From Crocodylus rhombifer (taxonomy: Eukaryota > Chordata > Crocodylia > Crocodylidae), in the NCBI GenBank assembly GCA_038503035.1, contig JAVSML010024618.1:452959-516958 (forward strand): DNA of 64,000 bases, in the 5' to 3' direction. The translations under genes and the position numbers were made by a program. The notes under the pieces were generated by a model that was given only the letters and a program-made list of their open reading frames with translations, was not told where the DNA came from and did not search any database. Positions 12,041 through 23,255 of the stretch are shown one piece after another (position 1 is the first letter of the stretch; every line of letters starts with the position of its first letter).

Positions 12041-13628
12041 TCCTCCCTGTTACGGCTCATGGGCTTAGGAGGGTGAGAAGAATTCAGGAAGTAAACAGAA
12101 GACTGCAGTGCTGGTGCCATTGAGAAGGTTTCAGCATCTACAACCATGGCCCGCACTTCAGAGAGAAAGCCAGTGAGTTATTGGGCAAGGACAGCCTCCA
12201 CTTCACTCACATAGAGAAGAAGCTCTTTTCAGCCAGAATGACAAGGGGCAAGGCACTGCTGGACCTGGTACTGGCCAAAGGGGATGATCTAGTCAGTGAC
12301 AATCTGGCAGGGAGATTGGTCCATGATGAATGGTTACTCCTCAAGGATGCAATCTTTGAAGCACAAGAGAAGTTCATTCCAACCTACAGAAAAAGTAGCA
12401 AAATGGCTGGATGACCCCCTTGGCTCAATAGGGAACTCATGCACTAAAAAAAGAAGCTTATAAAGGATGGAAGATGGGAAACATCACTGAGTATTCCTCA
12501 GCACTAGCCCGTACTTGTAGGAAGCAACTAGGAAAGCTAAGGCTGAAACCAAGCTCAAACTGGCCACTCAGATTAAGGACAACAAAAAGTCCTTCTTCAA
12601 AAATGTGGGAAGTCAGAAAACAAACAAGGGTAACATTGGACCCTTACTAAACCATGTGGGGCAGCTGATAACCAACACTCAGGAAAAAAAGTCTCCTTAA
12701 TGACTACTTTGCACCGGTCTTCCATCAGCCTGCTTGCTCTGCTGCCCCCTTGCTCTGGGGCTTCTCACACTGCCCCCTTTGCACTGGGGCTTCTGCAACC
12801 TTGGGAAGCCCCAAGGTTCACCCTGGGATCACCCTGCCTGATAAAAGGCAGGATCACCAGGGGAAGGGTGAACATGCATCCACCATTATCACTGATCTTG
12901 TGAGGGAATATCTTAAGAGGCTGGACATCCACAAATCAGCTGGCCCAGATGGAATGCACCCAAGAGTGCTAAAGGAACTAGCTGACATTATAGCATAGCC
13001 TGTGGTGAGGATATTTGAGAAGTTGTGGCACTATCTTCAAGAAAGGGAGAAGGTAAGATCCAGGGAACTACAGGCCAATTAGCTTGACCTCAATCCCTGG
13101 AAAGATCCTGGAAAAAATCATTAAGTAAACTATTACCAACATTCAAACAGAAGGTAATATTCTGATAGTCAATATGGCTTTCTGGCGGGCAGAACTTGTC
13201 TGAACAACCTCATGGAATAATTGGGGAATTGTGGCCTAGACAATTTCATGGCCTGATGGCTCGGAAACTGGATCCATGGATGGATCTAGAGAGTGATAGT
13301 TGATGTTACCAAATCAACTTGGTGCACTATAACCAGTGGCTCTGTTCTCAGACCTGTACTCTTCAATGTGTTTATAAATGATCTGGACTCGGGTGTTACA
13401 TGCAGACTGGTTAAGGTTGCTGATGACACCAAACTATGGGGAAGTGCAGCCACCCCAGAGGATAGGTTGGCAACAGGATTATGAGGTGGGTGGATAAAAA
13501 CCTGATGACATTCAATGCTGAGAAGTGCAAGATGCTCCACCTTGGGAGAAAGAACCCACACCATACTTATAGGTTTGGCCATGCTACACAAGCTAGCATC
13601 ATGTCTGAAAGAGACTTCGGGGTCACCA

Positions 13629-15838
13629 TCCAGGGCAGGGTGGCAAAGGCCTGCAGCAAGAAAGCTGTCCTGGACTTCAGGAGTGCAGATTTCAATGAGT
13701 TAAGGAGACTAGTTGGGGGGGCACTGAGGTCCCAGAGGTGTGGGGAGATGGGAGTCCAAGAAGAGTGGTCATTCCTGAAGGAGACAATCCTCAAAGCCCA
13801 AAGGGTGGCAATCCCAACAGGGATTAAAGGGGGCAAGAGTGCTCAAAAGTCCCCATGGCTCACCAAAAGCATCCAGGGACATCTCAAAGCTAAGAAGGAA
13901 GCATACACCCAATGGAAGGGAGGGGCCATCACCAGGGAGGACTATACCTCCATTGCTCAGGATTCTAGCGGGGCTGTTAGGAAGGCCAAGGTGGAGATGG
14001 AACTGGGACTAGCAACCCAGATCAAGGATAACAAGAAATCTTTCTTTAAATACATAGGGTGTTAAAAGAAGGTTCTGGGTAATGTGCAGGCTCTGCGAAA
14101 CACGCTTGGAAATCAGGTGGTCTCACCAGACAACAAAGCTAACCAATTTGACAATTTCTTTGCCTCCATTTTCTGAGCAGGGACCAGGTTATCCCCCACA
14201 CTGGGATCCCTGACGGTTCCAGGGGAGGAACAACCAGGCCCAGGTTCAGAGAGGACCTAGTCAGTGAACTTCTGGTGGGACTGGATGTATTCATATGAGC
14301 AGGTCCTGGTGATCTCCACCCCAGAGTGCTGAGGGAATTAGCAGAGGTCATTGCGGGACCCCTGGTACAACTTTATAAGCACTCATGTTGCTCTGGCAAG
14401 GTGCCAGAGGACTGGAAAAGGTCCAATATGGTCCACATTTTTAAAAAATGGAGGAAGGAGGACCCAGGAAATTATAGGCCTGTTAGTCTTCCCTCAGTCC
14501 TGGGGAAGCTTTTTGAGAAAATTATCCAGGTGCACATCTGCAAGGAGCAAGCAGGGTATGCTTAGGGGCAACCAACATGAGTTCATTAGAGGCAGGTCCT
14601 GTCAGACCAACCCAGTGGCTTTCTATGACCAGGTCACAAAATCCTTGGATGCAAGTGTTGCGGTGCACGTAGTCTTTCTGGACTTTAGGAAGGCCTTCGA
14701 CATTGTCTCTCACACCATTCTCGTTAAAAAATTAGGAGCTTGTGGTGTCGATGCCTATACAGTCAGATGGGTCGCCAATTGGCTGGAGGGCCGCACCCAG
14801 AAAGTGGTGGTGGATGGGTCATTTTTGACCTGGAGAGATGTGCGCAGTGGGGTCCCCCAGGGCTCAGTCCTCGGGCCTGCACTGTTCAACATCTTTATCA
14901 GTGACTTGGACGAAGGGGTGAAAAGCACCTTGTTCAAATTCACAGATGATACAAAGATGAGGAGAAAAGTGGGTATGCTAGAAGGGAGGGCTAGGATGCA
15001 ATTGGATCTGGACAGGTTACAGGGGTGGGTAGATGAGAATAAGATGGGATTCAATACTCACAAGTGCAGGGTACTGCACCTAGGGAGAAAGAACCAGCAG
15101 CATACCTACAGGCTGGAAACTCCCTTCTAGTCAGCACAGAGGCAGAAAAGGATCTTGGAGTCATTATAGACTCCAAGATGAACATGGGCCACCAATGTGG
15201 AGATGCAGTCAGGAAGGCTTAACTGCACCTTGTCATGCATCCACAGATGCATCACAAGCAGGTCCAAGGAGGTGATCCTCCCGCTCTATATGACATTGTT
15301 CAGGCCACAGTTGGAGTACTGCATCCAGTTCTGGGCACCGCAGTTCAGGAGGGCTGTGGACAACATGGAGAGGGTCCAGAGAAGTGCCAGTCCCATGATC
15401 AACGGGCAGCAGGGCAGGCCCTAAGAGGATAGGCTATGGGATCTGAACCTGTTCAGCCTCTGCAAGAGAAGGCTGAGAGGGGATCTGGTGTCCATCTATA
15501 AACTGGCCAAGGGAGACCAGCAGGCAATGGGAGATTCCCTGTTCCCCCAAGCACTACTGGGAGTAACAAGGAATAACAGCCATAAATTGAAAGAGAGTAG
15601 AATTAGGGTAGATATCAGGAGGCACTACTTCACAGTCAGGGTGGCTAGGATCTGGAACCAACTTCCCAAAGAAGTGGTGCTCACTTCTATCCTGGGGATC
15701 TTCAAAAGGAGGCTAGATAGACACCTTGTCAGGGTTGTTTGACCCCAGCATCCTTTCCTGCCCATGGCAGGGGGTTGAACTTGCTGATCTACCCAGGTCC
15801 CTTCCGACCCTACCAACTATGAAACTATGAAACTATGA
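13629..15838 (+). mobile_element. CR1-B LINE inserted in the older CR1
   Basis: 5' truncated near the end of the endonuclease (RVAKACSKKAVLDFRSAD) and ending in AACTATGAAACTATGATT. A clean segment, 13650-14065, covers the linker to KDNKKSFFKYIG. RT motifs follow: NMVHIFKKW (14430), HEFIRGRSCQTNPVAFYDQV (14578), VVFLDFRKAFDIVSH (14668), RSGVPQGSVLGPALFNIFIS (14848) and FTDDTKMRRK (14938), the last being the catalytic FADD with Ala changed to Thr. The C-terminus ends at LDRHLVRVV (15742). Several frameshifts break it. Confidence 0.92.
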
Positions 15839-16509
15839 TTGACCACAAGATGAACATGAGCCACCATTCTGATGCTGCAGTCAGCAAAGCAAACACAACT
15901 CCAGCCTGCATCATCCGACACATCTCAAACAAGACCCAGGAAGTCATTCTCAAGGCTGAAACACACTTTACTTGGCCTTGGTAAAACCACAGCTGGAATA
16001 CTGTGTCCAGTTCTGGGCTCTGCAATTCAGAAAGGATGTGGAGAAGTCAGTGGAGTCCAGGGAAGAGCCACATGAATTGTAGACAAGAGGGTAGACCTTA
16101 TGAGAAGAGGCTGAGAAACATGGCACCCTTCAGCCTGGAGAAGCGTAGGCTCAGGGATGACTTGGTGGAAGCCTATAAGTGGTGTACATGGGAACTGGGC
16201 GAACACCTGTTCACCATAGCACCCCATGGGAAGACTAGGTCCAATAGTCACAAACTCTTGGAAGACTATTTTAGGCTGGGCATAAGGAAAAACTTATTTA
16301 TTGTCTGAATTCCCAAGGCCTGGAATAAACACCCCCCAGAGGTAGTGCAGGCACCTACTCAGGATTCCTTTAAGAAACACTAGGATGTCTATCTTAGTGG
16401 GATCATTTGACCCATGCTGACTGCCTGCCCTTTCAGCAGGGGCTGGATCCAATGATCTTGCAAGGTGCCTTCCAGCCCTAATGTCTATGAACTCTATGAA
16501 ATCTATGAC

Positions 16510-17094
16510 TTAAATAATCATGAACTTTTTTCTGTGCTCATAAAAGTCCAGATAGATAGGTAGTATTTGTACTTTTGATACTAAAATGAAAAGACCTAGA
16601 TCCTTGTCTGGATCTAATATCTAACATTCAGTCCATTAAGCAATATATTTTGGGTGCCCCTGCTCAAGTGCATTTATATTTGTTTATGTTTTAAAAGTAC
16701 CATAACTTTATTTTGGATGTGAATCTGATCCCTGTTCTTCCATGCCTTTGTCTCATTTTTTTTAACTTGTATTATTAACACAACCAAAGAACCATATACA
16801 AACATACATAAATAAAAGAACTATATAATAAAAGCACATTTTGGGGTACAAGCTGTGATTATCTACATAAATGTTACTTCGTTCAAACTCACTGTTTATT
16901 TTGTTTTGCTCAGAAGGGGGATGGGGCAGCGTGTCTCATGCTGTCTTTTCATTTTCAAATATACTATTATATCTCAACATGTCAGTGTAACTGTGATACT
17001 TTTATAGACCCTTTGTGTTAGATATTTGTGTCATAGCAACCACGTGACATAAATCATGGTCACATAATCATGGTCACATAAATCCTCATACACA
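16510..17094. other. Unassigned AT-rich sequence
   Basis: No coding or repeat signature seen. Confidence 0.5.
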
Positions 17095-17762
17095 GATTTC
17101 ATAGACATTAGGGCTGGAAGGGACCTCAGAAGATCATCGAGTCCAGTCCCTCCGCCCAAAAGGCAGAAAGTCAGCTGGGGTGATAGGATCCCAGCAAGAT
17201 AAGTATCCAATTTGCTCTTGAAGGTGTTCAATGTAGGTGCTTGAACCACCTCCGATGGCAGGCTGTTCCAGACCTTGGGGGCTCGGACAGTAAAGAAATT
17301 CTTCCTTATGTCCAGCCTGAAATGGTCTTGCAGGAGTTTGTGACCATTCGACCTTGTCATCCCTTGATGGTCACCCCTGATAAACTTATAGGTGGCCATC
17401 AGATCACCCCTGAGCCTGCGCTTTTCCAGGCTAAAGAGCCCCATGGCTCTCAGCCTGTTGTCGTAAGGTGTGTTTTCTTGACCTCTGATCATGCACGTGG
17501 CTCTTCTCTGGGCTCTCTCAAGCTTCTCCACATCCTTTTTGAATTGTGGAGCCCAAAACTGGACACAGTACTCCAGCTGCAGCCTCACCAAAGTCGAGTA
17601 CAAGGGGAGAATGACGTCCCGGGATTTGCTTGAGAAGCATCTATGGATGCAAGCCAGCGTTTTGGTCGCTTTACTAGCCGCAGCATCGCATTGCAGGCTC
17701 ATGTTCATCTTGTGGTCAATGATGACCCCCAAGTCTCTTTCTTCTGTAGTGCTAGCCAGTGT
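17095..17762 (-). mobile_element. CR1-A LINE, 3' end copy with open C-terminal frame
   Basis: It has the CR1-A 3' end at 17095 and is 5' truncated near 17762 within LASTTEERDLGV. The frame stays open from 17732 to beyond the usual stop (about 233 codons), covering VIIDHKMNMSLQCDAAASKA, CIHRCFSSKSRDVILPLY, EYCVQFWAPQFKKDVEKLER and FFTVRAPKVWNSLPSEVV. The loss of the normal terminator after LAGIL lets the frame run into the 3' UTR. Confidence 0.92.
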
Positions 17763-17796
17763 ACATATCTTTTACTGAAGTAGGAAGAGAAGTTCT

Positions 17797-18135
17797 TAGG
17801 GCTGTACAAAACAGCACCATTTTGTTTCAACTTACATTTCACCATATCGATGGGACAGTGTTTTGTTTCAAGTTTTATTTAATTTTGAAGCACTGTTCCA
17901 TTCTATTTTGTTGAAACTGTTTCTCTGTTTGAACACTATTTCACCATTTTGCCCATAGGCTATAAGGGGGAAGCACAAAACTGCCTATAACTTTGTCATT
18001 TCTTGGCAGATTTGGATGAAAACAACAAAGATGGTAGTACCTTCTGTGGGCATGAAGCCTGCCATGTTTCAAGGAGATAGGTGCAGGGGTTTCTGGGAAT
18101 GTGCACCTCAAATCCTGAAAACAGAACTCATGTCA
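17797..18135. mobile_element. hAT-like MITE remnant
   Basis: It starts TTAGGGCTGTACAAAACAGC, resembling the TAGGGCTGTGYRAA terminus seen elsewhere, and runs through T-rich sequence and a GGATGAAAACAACAAAGATG stretch. The right end is not clear. Confidence 0.45.
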
Positions 18136-18217
18136 CTTGTGTGTGTTTGCTGTTGTAGGCTCCTGGTAAGTAGCAAGCATGGTTTGCCGGCCCCCGGGCT
18201 CTGGAATCCCTCAGTCC

Positions 18218-18348
18218 GGGATGTAGCAGCACAGGTAAAATTGCAGAGGAACCTTGGGTAGTCAGATGTCTGGCAGGTTGTAGTGTGCCAGAATTCCATT
18301 GTTTATATTGAGTCCATGAATTTTACCTTTAACCTGTGCTGCTACATC
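18218..18348. repeat. 131 bp foldback sequence with 18 bp perfect arms
   Basis: GGATGTAGCAGCACAGGT at the left end is matched exactly by its complement at the right end (ACCTGTGCTGCTACATCC). AAAATT follows on both arms with a small offset. The loop is AT-rich and non-coding. It may be a tiny inverted-repeat transposon or the remnant of an inverted LTR end, since TGTAGCAG also starts the nearby LTRs. Confidence 0.75.
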
Positions 18349-18639
18349 CCTCCACCCGCCCACGCCCAAGTCTGTCCCTCAACCCCTGATGCCTCCATTT
18401 CCATTTTAACTGACTGGCTTTCTTGCCTGCATTGTATGCCAGCCTGTAACTTGTTTACTATTCCTTCCATCCAGGTACAGCACACACACCAACTGCAGGT
18501 GCTTCCTCAGCCTGACAAAAGGGTTTTTCAGCCTGAAAGCTGGCATCCCAGGCAGCTAAGCTGAACTCACCTGTAGCCTCACAACTCCACTACAACCAGC
18601 AAGTCTCAGGCCTGTCAAAGACATGACAGGTCTGGGCTT

Positions 18640-18985
18640 TTCCCAGCCAGGACTGTGTGTGTGAGTGTGGTAGCTGGAGATTGTGATGTCTCCAACCCGC
18701 CTTTCACCAGGGGGATCATTGGTTCTGGCATTTCCTGGAGCTGCCATGCCACTGGCAGTCCCACCACACCTCCTGACCCTGGCAGATTGCAGTTTTAGTG
18801 ATCATGCCCAGGACCTGGGGTTTCCTTCTTTCCCATAGCCCCATCCCATACCTCCAAGTTCCTCCTGGCATGGGAGTAATTCAGCCTGTGGAGCTGCATT
18901 AGCATCCCTGTGGTGCTCATGTGTTTTGTTCCCTTGCCCCAGCTGGTTTTGGCTTGGCAGCGCAGGCAGAAATCATATGTGAGAT
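18640..18985. repeat. LTR-related fragment, similar to 31120-31300
   Basis: The segment with TGGCATTTCCTGG, GGCAGTCCCACCACA, 'catgcccaggacc' and ATACCTCCAAG matches the interior of the LTR at 30491-31427 in the same order. It lies immediately outside the LTR at 18992 and so belongs to a separate, older copy or relative. Confidence 0.55.
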
Positions 18986-18991
18986 TGTCTG

Positions 18992-19821
18992 TGTGACAGG
19001 AAAGAAACCTCCCCCTTTGTTTGTGCTCCCCCTTTGTTACCCTCTCTACCACGTAAAGCTGCCTATCTGCACCTCGCAATCTCTCTTGCCACATCTTTGG
19101 TCATATGTGTATTATAGGGAGGCTACCTTTAGTCTTCATGGTCACAATTCTCCTGTCCTATACTGGGCCCATTTTCCAGAATGGGGTTCCAGTGCAACCC
19201 AGCCTTATGGGCTCTGCGTGGCTCCAACCACCCCTGTACCATGCTCCAAACCTTGCAGATATATCAGACATTCTTCGGTCTTATTGGATACCTTCTCACT
19301 GCCCACTCTCTCTGGGGCTCCTCACACTACCCACTCTCAGGGGCTCCTCGCACTGCCTACTCTCGGGGGCTTTGCACTGCCCACTCTTGGGGGCTGGGGT
19401 TCCCACACTGTCATGGCTCCCCTATGATGCGCCCTCCATCCCCTTATAGCCTCACCTGGTCCTCCGGTAGACAACAGCAAGCAATAACACAAGCCCCTGG
19501 GCTATAACACAAAGCTAAACCACTCGGCTAACCTCCTTTGAGTCACACTCCACAGGTGCTCCATCCTTGACCAGCATAACATACTGCTCGCTTTCAGGCC
19601 TTTCTCCTTTTCTTATTTTTGCATCACTCATTCTCCTTGGCCACCAGCTGAGACCTCCTCTCTCGGCCTCCAGCCTGTGCTTTATAGGAATCAGGCCTGC
19701 TCCTTCCGGTCAGCTGACTCAACAGGTGTGGGCCCCTAACTCCTCCTGGTTGCCCTCGCAACTGACACCGGGGTGGCCATTCCAGGTCTTCAAGTAGCAG
19801 GCACCTTAGTGCCCTGCTACA
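18992..19821 (-). mobile_element. Solo LTR, family L1x, 830 bp, TSD GTCTG
   Basis: A perfect 5 bp duplication, GTCTG, lies at 18987-18991 and 19822-19826. The LTR reads TGTGACAGG...CCTGCTACA on the plus strand, so TG...CA on either strand. On the minus strand the start, TGTAGCAGGGCACTAAGGTG, contains a GGCAC-N4-GTGCC hairpin, and a TATA box lies at 19681-19686 (CCTATAAAG). The minus strand is therefore the transcribed sense. A single LTR without internal sequence arises by recombination between the two LTRs of a provirus-like element. Confidence 0.85.
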
Positions 19822-19860
19822 GTCTGACAGCTCAAAATTATCCCAGACCACACTAGCCAC

Positions 19861-20148
19861 TCACTTCTGGGGTGCAGGTGCATAGGTGGATTCTGCAATT
19901 TCCCTCTCCTCAGCAGGCAGAAGCATAGCAAAAGGAGGAGTGGATTCAGCTGAGCCAATTGCCTCCGCACCATCTACCCCAGCCTCCTCTGAAGTGCCCT
20001 CTGGGGAAGGAGACCTGGCTCTAGGGGAAACTTGGGGGGTGTGGAGCACAAACTCCAATGATTCCCCCTCCTTCCTCAGAATTTCCCTTGCTGTAGCACT
20101 CAGATCCAGATCCCACTCCAGCTCTTTCTCTGGTGCTGCCCTGTGGGG
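19861..20148 (-). pseudogene. Short unexplained open frame, acidic and Pro/Ser-rich
   Basis: About 95 codons are open from 20148 to a TGA at 19861. Visible features are a charged helix-like part (EKELEWDLDLSATAREILRK) followed by SPRARSPSPEGTSEEAG and a Pro-rich end. No ATG lies at the upstream end; the first candidate start is internal. Composition looks more protein-like than the surrounding DNA, but I recognise no family. It could be part of a retroelement gag-like region or chance. Confidence 0.3.
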
Positions 20149-20242
20149 TCAGGCCAACTCTCAGGATCTCAATATTGCACTGTTAGACAGGAGGGTGTGA
20201 CACAATTGCACATATACAAACACACAAATCAATTAGGTGCAT

Positions 20243-20266
20243 ACACACACACACACACACACACAC
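20243..20266. repeat. (CA)n microsatellite
   Basis: Twelve uninterrupted AC units, followed by about 80 bp of degenerate CA-rich sequence. Confidence 0.95.
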
Positions 20267-20394
20267 TACCAACTCAGGCACATACACATCCAAACCAGCC
20301 TAGGCACATGCATGCTTATCACCAATTCAAGCACATACACTATACGCCCCAAAGGTTAGACATAGATCACTAATTCATATATCATGCACACAAT

Positions 20395-20396
<2 letters not shown>

Positions 20397-20430
<34 letters not shown>
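20397..20430. repeat. (TA)n microsatellite
   Basis: About 17 TA units followed by CACATACATACATATACACACG. It could extrude as a cruciform. Confidence 0.95.
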
Positions 20431-20436
<6 letters not shown>

Positions 20437-20641
20437 CATACATATACACACGCACTCACCAGTTCACACACATACAACCCCACTACACATATACACAGTA
20501 TGTTCCTAACTTGGATGGTACAGTGTGTATGTGTGTGCTTGGGGTACCTGGGATACTTGGGGGAAGGTTCAGGTGAAAGAGAGAGAGTTAAAGTGTAGGG
20601 AGTAAAAGTTGCCAGAACCGGTGGACGACAGAGAAGCTGGC

Positions 20642-22040
20642 TGAGGAACTGAGGCTTGGGTTTACTTAAGGTAGACTGGGGATGGAAACTGAGGCAGACA
20701 GCTGAGATAATGGCAGGGGGGGCAGATAAATGGTGGCAAGGGGGAGATAGCCAGGAAAGAAACTGAGGCAGAAACCTCCTTGCTTAGGGGAAAAGGAAAA
20801 AGGCAATGGGGTAAGACAGTGGCAAAGGAACAGGGTTTTGGAGGCAGGAAGGAGCTCAGGACAGGTGTTGGAGGTGGCAATGAGCCAGAAGCAGGAGAGG
20901 GAGAAATGAGACAGAAGTTAGAGGGGCGAGGAGCAGAGATTGGAGCAGGGCCAAACCATAGTAAAGCAAAACCCAACTTAGGGATCCAAATAACAGTTTT
21001 ATTAAACAGACAACACATTACACAGCCCCATGACGTTATTGGTTCACAAACACATCCACAAGCACTCACAATGGCAGCAGGAGAAAGAGACTCAGTGGAA
21101 AGGCTGGAGTTCAGGTAGGGAAGAGAAGCAGAGTCCAGGTCCTTGGTTGAAGAGGGGGTGGGGGTGATAGCTCCCTATCCAGGCTGGAAAAGGGTCCTTG
21201 TCCAGTAGGTGTTGTCCAGAGGGGGGTCGCCAGCAAGGCCTCTGGATGGATAGGTGGTGTGGCATGTTGCTGGTCCAGATGGGGAGGGCATCCCACTGGG
21301 TTTATAGGGGCAGACCTTGTGTGACCCTAGTGACAGGAGGCATGCCCAGGCAAGGGTCAGCCCCTGGTGTACTGAGCATGTGTGCTTCATGCAGGGATGT
21401 GCAGTTTTGGGTGTCTGTAATGGTGAGGTACAATGGTAGAGTTGCTGGTTCTGCAGGGTCTTTTGTCTTTCAAATGCTGGGTTCTTCTCTCTGTTCCTGG
21501 GTGAGGTCCGTGGTTCCTGTATGAATCAATGCGAGGTGATGGCCTGGTCATTACAGGCCATTCAGTAGAGGCCTGCTATCATTGTATTTCAATCCTTCCC
21601 AATCACTCTAATTCATCTGGGAACCAATTTACATGGGAGAGGTACATGAATCATATAGTTACAACACAGGGGATGCCCAGGCAGAGGACACAAATGGAGG
21701 CTTGACATACAAAGTGGAAACTTGACATGGCTTATGCTAACTTACATATATAGGCCTAAAACAGTAATCTCACAATATAAAAGCAGTACAAACATAATAA
21801 TTATCACACATAAAACAGTGGGTATTGATATCAAAATAGCAGGGAACTTATCTGCAAAGAGGGGAGAGAAAAATAAAACTGACTACCTAAAATAAAATGT
21901 TAAAGCTTATCCTACATCTTAGCTTACTTATACTTATCTATAGGGAATAGAGAGGGAGAGAAAAATTCAGAAATGTTTGGGGAAGGGGAGGGAATGCATT
22001 TTAAAATTTAAAAAAAGGAAAAACTGGGTGTTTTGCTACA
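20642..22040 (-). mobile_element. Solo LTR, 1,399 bp, TSD CTGGC
   Basis: The 5 bp duplication CTGGC flanks it exactly (20637-20641 and 22041-22045). On the plus strand it reads TGAGGAACTGAGG...TTTTGCTACA. On the minus strand it begins TGTAGCAAAACACCC. A TATA box lies at 21300-21305 (CCTATAAACC on the minus strand) and a poly(A) signal AATAAA at 20998-21003, about 300 bp downstream, fitting the U3-R-U5 order on the minus strand. A partial second copy lies at 50246-50669. No internal genes remain. Confidence 0.87.
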
Positions 22041-22045
22041 CTGGC

Positions 22046-22430
22046 ACTGGAAGGCTCAGCATGGGAAGTGAAATGGGGGTGGAGGAGATTGTCATGCTGG
22101 TGCTGCTGCTTGTTGTCATGGTGGTAGTAGGGGGCGTTATGGCTGGTGCTCTTGGAGGGGATTCAGACTCACGCAAAGGCAGTTGCATTGGCACTGCTTC
22201 CCTCTCCTTGCTGCCTATAGAACTAGTGAAAGCCTCATGCCTGCGTGTTGTAGCAAAGTGGCTTCATCTCAATTTGGAGCGGGGGGGACTTATAGTTCTC
22301 CCTCTACCCCCTCTTCTACCCCTCCCTGAAGGCTTACCAGCTGTCTTTCCAGCATGCTTCATGATGTGTTTCATAGTGTCTTGTCTTTGCCTTGGTGTGC
22401 TGGAAAATCTGTCTTTTCTTTTGTAATGTT
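22046..22430 (-). pseudogene. Possible remnant coding segment, Gly/Arg-rich then Ser/Thr/Pro-rich
   Basis: On the minus strand an ATG near 22368 opens MKHAGKTAGKPSGRGRRGGR, then TISPPRSKLR, a TGA stop, and in the same frame HFATTRRHEAF and a long Ser/Thr/Pro-rich stretch to about 22080. A basic AT-hook-like start followed by a histidine-containing segment recalls the N-terminus of BED-type hAT transposases, but the cysteines I would expect are absent, so this is a guess. Confidence 0.25.
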
Positions 22431-22615
22431 ATCTATCTGATTTACATAATATATGTAGATAAGATAATTGTATGTATGTGTATTAATGTAATGTATGTAT
22501 GTTTGTATGCATGTTTATGTAGTAAATAAAATAAAATATATAAACATATGTATGTATTTTCCTATATATATCCTATATTATAATATGCAATATAATTATG
22601 CTGTGCTCCCCTTCA
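22431..22615. repeat. AT-rich stretch with GTAT/TATG repeats
   Basis: Degenerate ATGTATGT and ATATA units. No other content seen. Confidence 0.6.
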
Positions 22616-22760
22616 CAGTGAATTGAATGCACACTGTGGGAGAAAGGCTCCAGGAGCATCAAGAGACATGTAGGTGAAAGCCCGCTGTGTTGCCGATCCC
22701 CCAAAATCCCCCAGAGACCCCCACAGCAGCCGCAGACCCCCTGCTGACCCCCAGCACGGC

Positions 22761-22771
22761 CAGAGGTAAGC
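22761..22771 (+). promoter_or_regulatory. Splice-donor-like motif in CR1 5' UTR
   Basis: CAGAGGTAAGC closely matches the vertebrate 5' splice site and is also present at the same place in the full-length copy (53124-53134). Whether it is used is unknown. Confidence 0.4.
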
Positions 22772-23255
22772 GGAGCCTGTGGTGGGAGGGAGTTAACCCC
22801 TAGAGACTGTGAGGAGGTGGCTGAGTGGGAGCTGGGCTCAGGCCCCTACTTCGTCCAGCCCCCCCAGGGAGCCACATGACCAGAGCCACGTGAACAGGCT
22901 GTGCAAACAGGTGTGCTTGTCTGCCAGTGTGCGAGTTAGCGTGGACTTCTCACAGGAAGGTGCACGGGAGGGCCCAAGGCCCTGCCTGTGAGCCCCCCAG
23001 GGTAGACAGTCCCACAGTTCCCTTGGGGTCTGCAGGCCCCCCCTATGGCACCTCAGAGATGGCCACCCAGAAGGAGCCCATGGTTCTGAGCTTCACACAG
23101 ACAGAGCCCCTGGATCTCAGCTGTGGGGGCTGCTTGTCCCTTTTTCAGGCTCTGGGGCCTGGGAGCATGGCTACATCCCCTTGTGGGGTGTGCTCCCTTT
23201 TGGGGTCTCTGGCGTGCCAGCTAGAGGAGCTCCAGGCCAGCTAGAGGAGCTCCAT

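Larger units (their letters stand above)
10676..16509 (+). mobile_element. Old CR1-A-like LINE split by two later insertions
   Basis: CR1 pieces in the right order and orientation lie at 10676-11425 (ORF1), about 12041-13628 (end of ORF1 and most of ORF2) and 15839-16509 (ORF2 C-terminus and 3' end). Between them sit a hAT-like element (11426-12040) and a CR1-B copy (13629-15838). Across the second interruption, SERDFGVTI on the left continues directly as IDHKMNMSHHSD on the right, so the two halves belong to one element. An internal deletion near 12235 fuses ORF1 to the end of the endonuclease (RGKALLDLVLAKGDDLVSD). The RT core, GSVLRPVLFNVFINDLDSG then VADDTKLWG, lies at about 13330-13440, with the catalytic motif reading VADD. 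The 3' tail ends at about 16509. Confidence 0.9.

Noticed and set aside
20662..21118. ORFs of 112 and 135 codons on opposite strands
   Set aside because: They lie in the R/U5 part of the 1.4 kb solo LTR and have low-complexity, strand-symmetric composition.
21977..22426. 149-codon plus-strand ORF with a hydrophobic Val/Leu/Met stretch
   Set aside because: It spans the exact LTR boundary at 22040 and reads across the target duplication, so it cannot be an old gene. The hydrophobic part is the antisense of a Ser/Thr/Pro-rich frame.
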